Source of the DNA: Phytophthora quininea
Taxonomy: Eukaryota > Oomycota > Peronosporomycetes > Peronosporales > Peronosporaceae
Length of the DNA stretch: 64,000 nucleotides
Assembly (NCBI GenBank): GCA_011947345.1
Contig: JAAVTG010000670.1
Location: 682,001 to 746,000, forward strand
Direction of reading: 5' to 3'
The notes under the pieces are model-generated. The model made no database searches, had not been told where the DNA came from, and saw only the letters and a list, made by a program, of their open reading frames with translations. The translations under genes and the position numbers were made by a program. Of this stretch, positions 29,561-41,421 are shown piece after piece. Every line of letters begins with the position of its first letter. Within the stretch, counting starts at the first letter, position 1.

Positions 29561-30535
29561 ATGGGCAAGGACGCCAAGGCAGCAGACTCTCGTCGCGTGG
29601 TGCTCGTCACAGGTGGCACTGGTCTTGTTGGCCGCGCACTGCAGGACGTTGTGGCGTCGGATCCTTCCAACATCGACCAATGGTACTTCGTTGGCTCCAA
29701 GGACGCGGACCTGCGGAACCCTGCACAAACGCGGGCACTATTCGAACAACTTCGTCCGACACATGTGCTCCACCTTGCAGCACTCGTGGGTGGGTTATTC
29801 CACAACCTGCAGAGGAAAGTGGATTTCTTCCGCGACAACATGGCCATCAACGATTCGGTGCTGCAGTGCTGTCAAGAGTTCCAAGTGCAAAAACTCGTGT
29901 CGTGTTTGTCGACGTGCGTCTTTCCTGCGGAGACGACGTACCCTCTGGACGAGAGTATGCTGCACAATGGACGGGCACACAGCTCTAACGAGGGCTACGC
30001 CATGGCCAAGAGACTCATCGACACGCTAAATAGGTGCTACAAGGACCAGTACGGATGCAACTTTACGTCCGTGATCCCGACCAATATCTACGGACCCTAC
30101 GACAACTTCAATATTGAGAACGGATACGTAGTGCCTGGGCTGATTCACAAATGCTACGTAGCCAAGAGAGACGGCGCTCCGTTCGTGATCTGGGGTAGTG
30201 GGAAGCCGTTGAGGCAGTTCATTTCGAGTCGCGACGTGGCCAAGTTAATGTTGTGGACACTGGACCACTACGACAGTGTGGAGCCGTTGATACTCTCCGT
30301 GGGCGAGGAAGACGAAGTGTCCATTGGAGACGTTGCTCGCGAGATCGCTGCAGCAATGAACTTTCAAGGCGAGGTCGTGTTCGATACCAGTAAAGCTGAC
30401 GGCCAGTTCAAGAAGACAGCCAGCAATGCCAAGCTCCGTCGGTTGCTGCCTGACTTTGAGTTTTCTTCGATAAGTGAAGGTCTTCGGGAGGCTACGCAGT
30501 GGTTTGAAGCGAACTTCGAGTCTGCTCGCAAGTGA
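29561..30535 (+). CDS. GDP-L-fucose synthase
   Basis: NADPH-dependent 3,5-epimerase/4-reductase that converts GDP-4-keto-6-deoxymannose to GDP-L-fucose. Intronless, 324 aa. Extended SDR features: GGTGLVG cofactor loop (about 19-25), HLAALVGG, the serine region SCLSTCVFP, catalytic Tyr-Lys in YAMAKRL, then TNIYGPYDNF and the substrate-binding block WGSGKPLRQF with the SRDVAKLM motif. This is the family consensus without gaps. Start: MGKDAKAADSRR at 29561 fits the family; a longer version from 29489 would add 24 residues of low similarity. GDP-fucose is needed for glycoprotein fucosylation, and no mannose dehydratase is in the window. Confidence 0.93.
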   Translation: MGKDAKAADSRRVVLVTGGTGLVGRALQDVVASDPSNIDQWYFVGSKDADLRNPAQTRALFEQLRPTHVLHLAALVGGLFHNLQRKVDFFRDNMAINDSVLQCCQEFQVQKLVSCLSTCVFPAETTYPLDESMLHNGRAHSSNEGYAMAKRLIDTLNRCYKDQYGCNFTSVIPTNIYGPYDNFNIENGYVVPGLIHKCYVAKRDGAPFVIWGSGKPLRQFISSRDVAKLMLWTLDHYDSVEPLILSVGEEDEVSIGDVAREIAAAMNFQGEVVFDTSKADGQFKKTASNAKLRRLLPDFEFSSISEGLREATQWFEANFESARK

Positions 30536-30606
30536 CAACCCCCATCGTGGAATAAATGCATGTTCATATTAGTTTGTATCGTACTTGTTTGCTGTCGTTC
30601 CTACTT

Positions 30607-33600
30607 CTAGTCCTCCCTTTCCAGCAGTGTTACCAGCTGCGTCATGATGGACAGGGCCGTCTTCGGGTTCATCTTGCTCATGAAGTTGCTCGCGCTGCTT
30701 TCCGTGTACTGCCGTGTCAAGTGTCTGAACGACGCCGTCGCAGTGTAAAGCGCCAGCCTCCTGGTCAGTAGCTCCTGTAAACCAGTCAGTCGCTTCTTGG
30801 CTTCGCTCCAACTCTCTTGGACGTCATCGTTCCAATCGACCAGAGGCTTCAAAGTCTCCAGGTAATACTCAATCACACGTGCCGACAGAGTGAACACATG
30901 ATGCATGTCACGATGAATGTGCAGGAGATCTACTAGCGTATCCAAAGCTCGCAGATCAACCTGTAGGGGCCCATCAACATCGTCGCTGGACAGATCTTGT
31001 CTGGGAATGTTCTTTTCCGTTGACCGCCTGTACGACGTCAAGTTCACTAGCACAAGCAATAGCTGGTGCAGTAACTCCACGTGCGGACGACTGCGGTTCA
31101 AGCCGCGGATCGCCGCGAAAATCGTAGACGAAATCTGGAGTTGTACACACTTCCGGCAACATTCACGCGAGTACCGCGTGCAGACCTCGATCGTGTGGCT
31201 TGCGAACAGCATGTCCTGCAGTCGTTTGCCGTGCAGCAGCATGTGCAGCGCCATATCAAGTCGCGAGCCAAGTGTCTGCGGCTGCTGTCTGGTGACATTC
31301 TTGTCAGTTCTTGTCTTCTTGACCCTGAGCTGCTGTAGATTAGCCACCCCCACCGCTTCGTGTGAAGGTTCCACTTCATTCACCAGCTTCATTTGCACAA
31401 GTTTCTTGCGCTGCTGCGTGACCTCACGCGTGCAGTGGTGCAAGCGCACCGACGTTCCTCGCCACCACGCCTGCAGTCTGCGAATTGCTACACGATGGAA
31501 GTTACGCTTCCTGTAGGGAACAACTACATGCGCTCGAAGCCAAGCGCCTAAAATACGTTCCGCGCGAGTCTTCGCCATGGCCGCAGCCATCGCCTCCAGC
31601 TCACGGTGCCGCTTCTCTTCGGCACGACGCTCACGTTCAGCCCATTTGCAGCATAAATCCAGCCACCATACCTGCAAACGTTGCGCTGCAGCATTTGCTG
31701 TTTGCTTTTGATGGATCCGCGCACCGATGACGCTCCTCAAGCGGTATGCCAACCAACACGATGCAACCTTGTTCACATCAGCCTCACGCTTCCGCACAAT
31801 TGCAGCGCAAAGTTGTGTCCAGCGAGCACGCACGTGCAATGCACGCTTCTTCCGGTATCTAGTCATACAATTGGCAAACCAATATTCGATCTGCCAGCAT
31901 GACCTCAATACTCGCAGTCGTTGCAACTGAGTCTGCAGAGCGTAGAAGTTAAAACGAAGATGGCGAGATTGCCAACCACGCACACTCTTCTGAATGCTGA
32001 CTGCTGCGCGGTGATAGCACATTGCTCGCCGGAACCTCGTCATAGCAAGCCAGGAACGAATGGATCGCTGTACCGTGACAGCGCTGGCTCGAACATTTGA
32101 ATAGTGGCGATGCGCTGAAAAGCCTCGAAAAGCCGACTGGATCATTCTGGCCGCGTATGTCCGCTTCTCAAGACGATAAGACAGGAATGCTCTCAGAATG
32201 CAGTACGCAGCGCGGTGTTCGACACTCTGTTGGAGTCGTTGGAGTCTCTCGACTCGGAGGCGCTCTTCTCGCACCTCCTCGTCCCGCTGCATCCGCCGAT
32301 AGCACAGCAGCATGCTGCGGAACATCAGCAGTGCCCGCAATTGCTTCTGACGACGCCAGACGCGAACATTGTACTGAATTAAGCGAGCACTGCGACGGAG
32401 AGTTGAGTACCGGGTCCACTGCAACCAAGAGCGAACAGAGCTTTGGATCTTCGTTGCAGCAAGCTCTCGCTTTTGAAATCTGTATCTGCGGAAAGCGTCT
32501 TGAATGCAGAAAGCAGCACGTCTCTCAATGTTGCGCTTGAGCATCTGCAGACGCATTTGACGTCTTTGAGCCTCGTTAGCCTTCATCAATTGGTAAGTCT
32601 TCAACATTTTGTAGAAATGACTCAACGCCGATACTTGTCGTCTCCGACGCCATACCCGGACATTGCGCTGCAACAAAACAGCAGCACGTTTTTCCTTCTG
32701 GAATTGAAGTCTTTGCTTGTTCCCTCGGAACACGCTCGCCAGCTTTGTCGCGGATTCGGTTCGCTTGCGCATAGTGAACTTGCGGAAACCTTTTGAACAC
32801 ACTTTGCTGCACGGGTCTCCACCTTGCGCTTTAACTTCAGCTCCCTCTCCTTAAGATCCTTCTCCTCCAGCATTCGCTCGAACCGCTGCACAGCAAGCAC
32901 TCTCTCACGCTCTTCGCGTCGGTGCTGGAACTCCTTCCACGATCGCTGAATAACACGGACAGCACTGCGCTTCTGTCTCCATACAATCGCCCGTTGATTC
33001 CTGCTGGCGCCACGGTTGCGGTACTGCCGCCATGCACTTTGGATCTGAATAGCAGCCAGTTGCCGATCGGCTATCATTTGTTGCCGCACGAGACGCGCTC
33101 CTCTCTCGATAAATGTTTCAACCAGTTTCGCTCGATAACCGTGCAGCTTGCCCTGACACGGTGTCGCTGCGCGATCTTCCGCTGCATAGCTTCCTCTGCC
33201 TGCCGTTCTTGTTCGCGTCTCCACTTGAGCTGGTTGCGCCAATGGTACTGAATCACAAGAACAGCGCAAACCGACTCGCCATTGACACGTTGTAATTGTT
33301 TAGCGCGGAAAGCCCGCTGAATAGCGACCACGGACTTCTTCAGACGAAGGAATTGCCGCCTAGTCGACCACATTTGCACCGTGCTCTTAACTAAGTGGGC
33401 TGCACGCAGCAGCTTGCGACATTGGCGAATGGCCAAGCGCTTTTGGCTGGAAGTGTACCAGAATCTCTGCACAATGCGAGCACTCATGTTCTTCTTGCGG
33501 TGCATCTTCAGCCGAATGAACGGACTCATCCACCAGCGCTTCAGCCTTGACGCCGCATGAATTTCACTGTACGAGTCCATCAGTCGCGACTGCAAGTAAC

Positions 33601-36600
33601 ACACAAAAGTCACCACCATCTTTTCCTCAGGCGGGTTCTTGGTGTTGTACTGCTGAGGCACCAATACTGGGACTTCTCCTAGCTGTTTAATTCGCTCGTT
33701 TACGATAGCAAAGTGCTTTTGTTCGTTTGCCAAGAGTGTCTTCTCGTTCGTTTCTTGAACTTCCCGCCCGTCCTCTAAATCCCTAGTCGTCGGCAACAAA
33801 TCGGACTTTGCCAACAGCATTGGATGGTAGTAGTGTAAAAGATAGCACAGCGCCTTGCCATCTGCAAATGACGTCGAGAAGTCCTTCACAGCAACACCAT
33901 AATTCGCACACACAGCACGGCACCATTCCAGCAACAACCCATAGCTCTCGTGCTCATCTGTGTGGCTGATAGGCTCTTTCTGCTGCTCCACGTCATAAAA
34001 TTCCTTCGCGCGGAAGCTCATCCGCTTGGCGACATTGCCAATTTCCTTTTGCATGGTTTGTCCATCCACAAGCGACTGGAGTTGGAAGGAGCTAATGAGC
34101 TTCCACAATAGCGCTAGAGTTTTTCGCGGTGCCCGTTAACGATGTCCTTAGCCAAGTTTTCAATCATCTTCGCGTCCACCTTGCTGCGTAACCCAGCAAA
34201 CCCCGAGGAAGACACACGCACACGCCCGCTTAAGCGATGCTTCTTATTGCTTTGACTGGCGTTGCTTTTAATGCTATCCAAATGCCCGCGCCGCATTTAT
34301 CTTGCAAGAAATGCAGGCAGATTTCAACGTTGTGAACTTTCTGGAGTCGAGACAATGCGGGCACACGCAAGAACGTCGACAGACTTTTTGGTTTTGCAAC
34401 ATTTTCTCCATGACGGCTCGCCCAAGTTGGTCCAGAGGCAGTAAGAGCCTCCATGAGCTTTGCCAGACGTATCCCGTCACGAAGATCTGTCTCCCAATTC
34501 TTGACTTCCAGATCAATCTCATCTAAGGCTGTTTGTTCATGCGTCAATACGTAGCCAATTTGTTTCAAATGCCTGTCGATGCGACCTTCGGCAGCCAAGA
34601 AGAGACGACAAAATTCAGTCACAAATACCTGCGAGTTCTTCACTTTGAGCTCATCGTCGCCAACGCTCTTGGTTGTGACCTTCTTCGCTCCTGGGGTAGC
34701 CTTGGTAGTCGGCGCAACGCGGAATAGACACGGAAAATGCGCGAATTTGTCCGCCTTCAGCTCGATTGCTCGATCCAGGAACAGCACTAGCATGAAAAAC
34801 TTGAGCATGAACGTCTCAGTCAGTGAGTCAAAGTACTCTCGACCGTTAATGTTCCTTTTCGTGCTTCGGAAAGCATTCCCACCGTCATGCTGATCTGCAG
34901 TAGAGCCGTCAATAGGCGTCAGCAGATTCTTTACCGAACGGAAATTCTTTGCCACTTGTGAATCCTTGACCAAATGCTTCAAAATTATTCGCCGCAGCAA
35001 ACGCGGCATCTTTCGATCCTGTAGCACAGCTTTCGTTCCTTGTACGGACTTTTTGGTCATTGTAGCACTGAAGATATTCCGCAACGAACATTTGGCCTCC
35101 TTCATAACCTGATGCCCAAGCACTGCATGCAAGCCCAAACAGAGCCATACAGGGTGGTAATTGTTGAGGAGGCTGATCAATTCCTCCTGCAGGCCGACAT
35201 CAGCGTACACAGGTCGGTCCGCTCGGAAAAGCAAGCCTTTGTTGCCGATTTCATCCTGCAGGTTAAAGAATACGTCGTCCATATCTGGAGAATGATATAA
35301 CTCAACGGCTGCTTGGGCCCACCCAGACTCCATGCGCTTCTGCGCAAGAACACGAAGCGAAGAAAAATCAAATCTGCGCTTGGTACGGCCGACTTGATGC
35401 TCACCGGAATCCTCTTTAGCTTCTTCACTCAGTCGCTCTGCAGTCCCATCCAATAAAACGTAATTCATCCACTTCGTAAAGCCTGCACTCTGTTTCGCCA
35501 TCCAGTTTTCATCGTACTCCTCCTGCCGCTGCTTCCACCAAGACCCAGAAAAACTTTCTTTGGGGAAGAAGCGAAGCTTTTGCCCTGGCCAATACCTAGA
35601 CCTTTTCGTGGTGTCTGTGTCAAACCTGTGCGTTGTCGCTTCTGGTTCCGAGGTGGAGAAATATCGATGGCCAAGGCTGTGCGGCGTTTCTCACCTACTC
35701 TTTGCCTAACTCCAGGTTCATCCTCCGGTTCGATTTCTCTCAGTGCATTGGAGCTTGATATTGTAAAAGCCGAATTTCTCGGATCGGGTGTCCTCCTCGT
35801 CGCTGTCAGTCTGCTACCTTCTCTTCGCTCTGCTAGCTCGTTGTGTGGCTGTCGTGTACTCGATGCCATCACGACAATATCACCAGAATGTTGCCCTGGA
35901 CGGCCAAACTTGGGTAGTCTCGCCACGCGAGGAATTCCAGATCCCGTGGCCCTGCACTGCAGCTTAAATCGATCGTTTACTGTAAACTTGAGCACAGCAG
36001 TCACCTCTCGTCCCACATCCAGTGCTAGCGGTTCAAATGTCACTCTCAGTGTGACTGTCTTGAGAGCGTCGACAACGCACACATGCAGGTCGCATTTAAA
36101 CCTGGTCTTGGCCACAGGCACCTCGGAATCTCCATCACTCTTGACCATGGTGTATCCTTCGTACTTAACTCTGGCGTTGCCCAGTTCGCTCGGGTTCTGT
36201 AGTGTCAGCCGCAGACTCTTCTTGTCTCCAAGCGCTACAGCCCCAAACTTGAGCAGTCCAACGCTGCTGAAGTCGTCCACCAGCATCGTAGCCGCCTGCT
36301 CTTCAGGCTCGTGGAGCTCTAATTCATCATGCAGCTCCCGTGCTCGCCGTTCAAAGTGGTTCGCCGCATTAGCAGCGGCCAAATGACCTCGTTCATCGTC
36401 GTCATCTCTGTAGAAGACGCTCTTGCGGCCGGACGCCTCTTGGCGCTTGCCCAGCAGCGAGTTGCTGGCATTTGATTCGTTGAAAGTGTCTCTCGGCATG
36501 CCGCCGCGACTCATGGAGACGTTTGGGTGATCCCAACGACGGCCCATGGCGGGGCGTCGGTTCTCTTTACCTTTGTCGCTCCGTCGCGTCCCCTCGGCCG

Positions 36601-36706
36601 TTTCTGAGGCGTTAGAAGGCGGAGAGACGTCGGAGAGTGAAGCTGCGAACGGGTCCAGCGAAGCGCGTGCCGCCCACTTGCCCGAGGCCACGGAGCCGTC
36701 GCGCAT
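30607..36706 (-). CDS. ASPM: ASPM/abnormal-spindle homologue (frame broken five times)
   Basis: Spindle-pole protein that binds microtubule minus ends and calmodulin. 2034 aa without introns once one base is restored at five runs (35549-35553, 34285-34287, 34120-34124, 33116-33118, 32791-32794). Order: disordered N-terminus with a Lys-Glu-Asn-type box (KGKENRRP); an ASH domain (about 35.9-36.3 kb; LLKFGAVALGDKKSLRLTLQNP, VTFEPLALDVG); the ASPM globular part with GSWWKQRQEEYDENW; two calponin-homology domains (34.3-34.6 kb with WETDLRDGIRLAKLMEAL; 33.8-34.0 kb with YGLLLEWCRAVCANYG); then at least 14 IQ motifs (31.4-33.5 kb; e.g. AAVSIQKSVRGWQSR, AARMIQSAFRGFSAHR). A helical tail follows. Domain order equals animal ASPM, with fewer IQ motifs. 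Confidence 0.9.
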
Positions 36707-36770
36707 GTCGCCCGGTCTTTCCTGCCAGCAGCAGCAGCGATGCGGATGGCGCGCTCTTCAATTTTGAAAA

Positions 36771-36794
36771 AGCCGTTTTTACGTAAAAACGGCT
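36771..36794. promoter_or_regulatory. Perfect 24-bp palindrome in the ASPM/RPLP1 divergent promoter
   Basis: Each half is AGCCGTTTTTAC/GTAAAAACGGCT with centre ACGT. It lies 65 bp upstream of the ASPM start codon (minus) and about 180 bp upstream of the ribosomal P1 start (plus). A perfect palindrome of this length suggests a dimeric DNA-binding protein site or a hairpin. No function is known to me. Confidence 0.6.
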
Positions 36795-36972
36795 ATCCTG
36801 TAATTACGTCGGATTTTAAATATATGACGCAATGTGGGGAATATGACAGAGGACTCGAGTCGTACTTAGGCGGGGATGCGGTGACAGCAGCTCGCCGCCA
36901 ACCAATAGCCCTCGGCCGGAAGCTTTGGGCGGGCATTTATTTGCCGAAAGCTACAGCATCAAAAGCGGAAGA

Positions 36973-37329
36973 ATGTCGACGATCACCAAGGAGCAGCACG
37001 ACGAGCTGTGCGTGGCTTACGCCTCCATGATCCTCTTCGACGGAGAGCACGAGATCACGCCCGAGGCCATCCACCACATCCTGCACGCCTCCAACAACGA
37101 GGTGGAGCCCTACTGGCCCACGCTCTTCTCGAGCCTGCTCTCCAAGGAGGGCAAGGTCGTGGAGCTCATCTCCACGGGCGGCGCCTCGGCTGGCGGTGCC
37201 CCCGCCGCTGCTGGCGCTGCTGGTGGCGCCGCTGAGGAAGAGAAGGCCGAGGAGAAGGCCGTGGAGGAGGAAGAGGAGGTCGACATGGGCGGCGGCATGG
37301 ACATGTTCGGCGGCGACGAGGACTACTAA
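36973..37329 (+). CDS. RPLP1: 60S acidic ribosomal protein P1
   Basis: Stalk protein of the large subunit that helps recruit elongation factors. Intronless, 118 aa: helical N-terminal dimerisation domain (EQHDELCVAYASMILFDGE, with NNEVEPYWPTLFSSLL), Ala/Gly hinge, acidic tail. The P1 (rather than P2) assignment rests on the N-terminal block. The C-terminus is MGGGMDMFGGDEDY, not the MGFGLFD that ends P-proteins of animals, fungi and plants. I believe such ends occur in stramenopiles, but cannot check. Highly biased GC-rich codons fit strong expression. It shares a short promoter with ASPM. Confidence 0.92.
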   Translation: MSTITKEQHDELCVAYASMILFDGEHEITPEAIHHILHASNNEVEPYWPTLFSSLLSKEGKVVELISTGGASAGGAPAAAGAAGGAAEEEKAEEKAVEEEEEVDMGGGMDMFGGDEDY

Positions 37330-38004
37330 GCTGTGCTCATCCCAGACTCCAGACGTCGGATCCCGCTTAACCATCCGTAATGGACTCGCGCGTCTATTCT
37401 TCCGGTGAAAATCAACGACTTCAGGCGTCTTCGTGTTTTTGCTGTAGCAACGTCGTGTCTTGCGGACTGCGTCTGGCGTGCTTTTCTCTCGTTGCAGATT
37501 GCTTGGGCTTGGAGTGTCAGGCGGAACAGGAATTCAACAGGCAGGTGCCGATGACGCTGGACGTGTACAGGTCAGCTATGGAGATACAATTTCGGAAGCA
37601 GGCGCTTCAGGGTGTTTCCTTTCCACGCAATTCAAGTCGCTGAATGGCGACACCTTCATCGACCAAAAACTCTTTGACCCTGCCGAAATGCTGATGCTCT
37701 CCTGTTCGAAGGAGTATCCTGCTGCCGAAAATTGCCCCTTCGTCCCCACATCCCTTCCTTCTGCTTCTCAAAATGTGCTGCTCTCAGCGCAAACTTCTTG
37801 CTTCGGTGGTGTCAACGGTTTGCTGGGCGGATCACACATGCTCGCAAAGTTGCCTTTCATCGCATCTCCGTAAGTACGAGTAAAGCTGTATGCCGTTTCG
37901 CAGTTTGCTGAAAAGCTCCCCTTTTGTCGAGCGTTCTGGGCCTCTTGTTTTACGCGTGCCACAACAGCCACCACCCCGAGGAAGCAAGAGCCGTAAGATC
38001 CACG
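37330..38004. other. Intergenic region
   Basis: 675 bp between ribosomal P1 and the small gene at 38005. Open frames here (37380-37643, 37460-37873, plus strand) are short, mutually overlapping and lack domain features. It presumably holds the P1 3' UTR and a promoter. Confidence 0.4.
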
Positions 38005-38304
38005 ATGGTTGCCGCCCAGAGAGCCGTGAGATGGCACAAGCTGCCCTTCACCAAGTTCGTGGCGCACGAGGCCAAGCGCCCCATGTTCCAGCCCTTCCTC
38101 ATCGGCGGAGCGTACGTCCGAACACTGGCCAGCACTGCGCCAAACATTTTCTTATTTAACATTTTTATTTTTATTCAAACCGTGAACAGTGTCGCTCTCG
38201 TGGTGTGCGGCATCCTGCCCGCCCGCGGCGCCAGCCAGGAGGACAAGGAGAAGAGCAACTACTGGAAGCGCACGCACGGCAAGTTCGACTACAGCCACCA
38301 CTAG
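38005..38304 (+). CDS. Small single-TM protein, possibly a mitochondrial membrane-complex subunit
   Basis: Exons 38005-38111 and 38190-38304, intron 78 nt with an AT-rich 3' half, 73 aa. Basic N-terminus (MVAAQRAVRWHKLPFTKFVAHEAKR), a proline-containing lead-in (PMFQPFLIGG), one hydrophobic segment (AVALVVCGILPA) and a charged tail (EDKEKSNYWKRTHGKFDY). Size and layout recall small accessory subunits of mitochondrial F1Fo-ATP synthase or respiratory complexes, but I recognise no specific family. The splice joint restores a clean frame. Confidence 0.55.
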   Translation: MVAAQRAVRWHKLPFTKFVAHEAKRPMFQPFLIGGAYVRTLASTAPNIFLFNIFIFIQTVNSVALVVCGILPARGASQEDKEKSNYWKRTHGKFDYSHH

Positions 38305-38735
38305 GCGCCTGCTGCAGAATAAGGGGACTGCGCGCGTAGCGGAGGGAAGAGTGAGGTGGTATCGGAGGAAAGCAACGAGCTGCTGCAATGTCGCGGATGT
38401 ATCTGCGGATTGCTGGCTCGCTGTGCTGTGAAGCTGCGAAGATCCGCTGCGCGACGCTGAATTGGACAGATTCCCCAAGAAATACACACGATGCGTGCTT
38501 TTCTTGCTAGTTGGCTGTCGTTGCTCTCCTTTCTTAATGTGTGGACACCCAAGGATTGAAATGCTACGCTGCTTGAGAAGTAAAACGCGCTGACGTTCCA
38601 GTAAATATTATGGAAAGTAAGTTTGTAGTTGGTGCCCTGGTGGCGTTGATCTCCGGCTAAAGACAAACATACAGCAGCAAAAAATAAGAGCAGACGCTGC
38701 TCCCCTCTAATGTGGACTGGAAACCTTGGTTGCGC

Positions 38736-39982
38736 CTACGACGCTGCCGCCGCTGCGCGTTGCCGCACGATGAGGAGGATGAATACAACCAGCAGCACTG
38801 CCAGCGCCGTAATGAGAACGAGCAGCCACACACTCCAGTGAGATGAGTCCTCGCCTGCCAGCTCCTCGCGGTACTTCTGGGCCCAATTGGGCACGATCAT
38901 CAGGTCTGGTCGCTGTCGGTATAACTCCTCCTTCTCGCGCGGCGTCAGTCGTCGCATCATCGAGCGCACCAGCTTTTGCGTTTCTTCTTGCTGCGCGGGG
39001 TCAGCTGCCCGTCGCTTTTGCTGCTGTAGTTGAGCAACTGAGGTCGAGGGCTGCCGTTGCTGGTTGCACTGCCGTTGGTGTCCATCAGCGAGTGGGTTTC
39101 CTCCTCGTCGTCTTCGTAGAACTCCTCGTCAGCATCCAGCACGTCTTCATGCCACTTGAGGTCCTTCTTTTTCTGCTGTTTCATACCTGAAGCCTTCTTC
39201 TCTGGATCAAGGGCCGCAGACGAAAAGGCCGAAATGCGCTTCAACGCAGGCCTGATCTTGGGTGTTAGAAAATGCTTGCCATCCCCATTTGCAGCGTCAG
39301 GCGAGAGCTGCAGTCCGTCTCCGTCCGTATCTAGATCGTCCAACTTGTTCATCGCATTTGACGGCGACGAGCCAGCAAGCAAGTCATACTCCTTGGTTCC
39401 TGGTTTGACGATCTCCTTGGCTCGCTGAAGTGAGTTGGCAAAGGCGCCGCTAATGATGCCCACCGCTTCGGACGGGGTCAGCTTGTTCTTGGTCGCGCCA
39501 ATCTCACTGTCCAGCTCGTTCATCTCCTTCACTTCGTTGGCGATTGCCTTGGCACGACGATGGGCCACCTCCATGGCGTGCCTGGACACCTCTGGGGAGA
39601 AGAGACTCGTGTCCACGTAGTCCCTCTCCTCAATGGGGATTTTCTGGGTCAGCACTCGCAAAGGAGGCAGCACGTGCTGCTGATTGCCATTCTGAGCACT
39701 AGCGTCACTCTCCACGTCAAGCACGACTGCGTCCTTGTTGTTCTGGCTGGCAGCGTCAGCTCCGTTCTCGGCCTTGTTCTGGTCCTCGTCGCTGTCGCTG
39801 TCCGACACTGGCAGCGACTCTGGGGACGCGTCCTTGGTCTGTTTGACCACCGACGGCTGCGTGAATTGCGCCTCCAGAGAGTCCACGTCCAGCACCGTCG
39901 ATGCTGGCTGCGTGGTCGTCTGCGCCGGCGCGTCGTCGTTCAGAGAGACCGTCTCCATGTACGTGGCGGGCGCGGTGGTCAT
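38736..39982 (-). CDS. Acidic tail-anchored membrane protein of unknown function (frame broken once)
   Basis: 415 aa after adding one base to the tttt run at 38974-38977. A long, acidic, mostly disordered cytosolic part with Ser/Asp/Glu clusters (LPVSDSDSDEDQNK; EEFYEDDEEETH) and one more helical segment around VAHRRAKAIANEVKEMNELD. Then a basic patch (SKKKRKKLVRSMMRR) and RLTPREKEELYRQRPDLMIV precede a single C-terminal hydrophobic segment (WSVWLLVLITALAVLLVVFI) with a short RQRAAAAAS tail. This is the layout of a tail-anchored protein inserted post-translationally. The frame break falls in the Lys-rich run just before the anchor. Without correction the anchor is lost, so the correction is important. 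Confidence 0.68.
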
Positions 39983-40447
39983 GGGCGTCGTTCGGGGCGT
40001 TGGGACCCGCTACGACGCGGTAGATAAAGCGCTACGACGCGTGGGAGGGATCGCCTGTGTGCGGGAGGAGCCTCAACAGACGCTGAAGGCCAGGCGGTGG
40101 CGGGTCCTTCTCGCGGAGTGAGCTGTTCAATGCACGGGAGGGCACGTGCGAGAGGAGTGGAGGGGTTATTGCCGGGGTTAACCTCCAATTTGCTCTATCG
40201 TAGGTTCGTTAACATCTTGGGTTTTGTATTGGCGAGAGAAAAGAACGGATTTCGGGAGAAATCAAGATGTTCAAGTTCAGTTTTTCAGGGTTGTCAAAGT
40301 GGCTTCTTCGGAATGCGATGCCACGCCGAAGCGAATGCAGGCTTGTATTTGCAGTAGCTGCGCCGCTGGCAGCGACGGCGCCCGGCACGGGCTTTTGATT
40401 GTTGCAGTTACCTCCTCTCCATTCGATGGCACAGCTGGCCACTGCGT
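39983..40447. other. Intergenic region
   Basis: 465 bp: promoter side of the tail-anchored gene and 3' side of the next minus-strand gene. No supported coding frame. Confidence 0.4.
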
Positions 40448-41421
40448 CTAAAACAGCACGTACGCGATGGAGTCGCCCAGCGCGCCGCCGACCATCGTGC
40501 CGATGCCAGGCCGCACGACGGTGCCCACAGCAGCACCCACTCCACCAGTGATAACAGCCAGAGCGGACCGAGCCCCGTTGCGACCCGTGTTGGCCATGAA
40601 GGTGGCGAGAGTGTCCTCCTCTTCGTCGCTGCCGTTGCTTTGAAGCCCTTCCTCAACCGACCGCAGACTCGTCCCGGCCTTCTTGCCACCTTTCCTTGAC
40701 ACGAAGCGCCGATACAGAATGAGCACAACCTGCTGGGTCTGCAACAAGGCAACAACATCAAAGAGATCCCAGCACAGCGTAAATATTCAAAAAACCGCAC
40801 CACTGCAAGTACCCCATAATCGACGCACCTCCTCCACCAAAAGATGGCCAGGTGGCTCAGCGTATTGGCTCGCATGCCCGTCTTGATCATGAGCGCGGCC
40901 GCCGTGTACCGACTGGACGTGCGCACGTACTTGCGCGTCGCCGACTTGCTAATGTCTGCAATAATTCGCCCAAGAAACATCATCAACATGTCACTCTACA
41001 GGTCTCTACTATCGTAGCTGTAATTCCAAGCCAGCACTTGTTGCTGACCTTTGATGAGTTTGCTGACCACGCGCGGCCGGAAGCAGCGCAGCGCAACCTC
41101 CTCGAGCGACCGCACGTACGTGGTGATGCTGAGCGACTTGGCGAAGGACTTGGCGCTGGCCATACCAAACTCCTCCACAGAGGGGGCCTGGAAGTCCTCC
41201 TTGTCCTTGTCGTCCACATCCTCGAAGTCGTCCTCGCTCGAGTCCTCCTCGTTCTCCGAGTCCTCCAGGTCGAGCGACGCCACGTACGCGTTGAAGACCA
41301 TCAGGCCCTGCATGGCCGCCGAGCGCGCCGCCAGGATGGCCACATCCCTCGGGTAGAAGTGCTTGAAGAAGGGCTTCTTGTCCGCCAGGTAGTTCTTGCG
41401 CCGGGCCGCCGAGACGCTCAT
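40448..41421 (-). CDS. Unknown protein with glycine-rich hydrophobic C-terminus (frame broken once)
   Basis: Exons 41010-41421, 40829-40955 and 40448-40738; 276 aa with one base restored in the AAAA run 40839-40842 (TTTT in the coding sense), which then gives LAIFLVEE directly joined to TQQVVLILYRRF. N-terminal half soluble with an acidic stretch (EDSENEEDSSEDDFEDVDD). The middle is helical with moderately hydrophobic segments. The C-terminus alternates Gly with Val/Ile/Ala (ITGGVGAAVGTVVRPGIG, TMVGGALGDSIAYVLF), the GxxxG style of membrane-embedded helices. Family not recognised; it may be an organelle membrane protein. Divergent from the reductase at 41628, 206 bp apart. Confidence 0.6.

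Noticed and set aside
37380..37873. Overlapping plus-strand ORFs downstream of ribosomal P1
   Set aside because: Short, overlapping, no domain; probably UTR and promoter.
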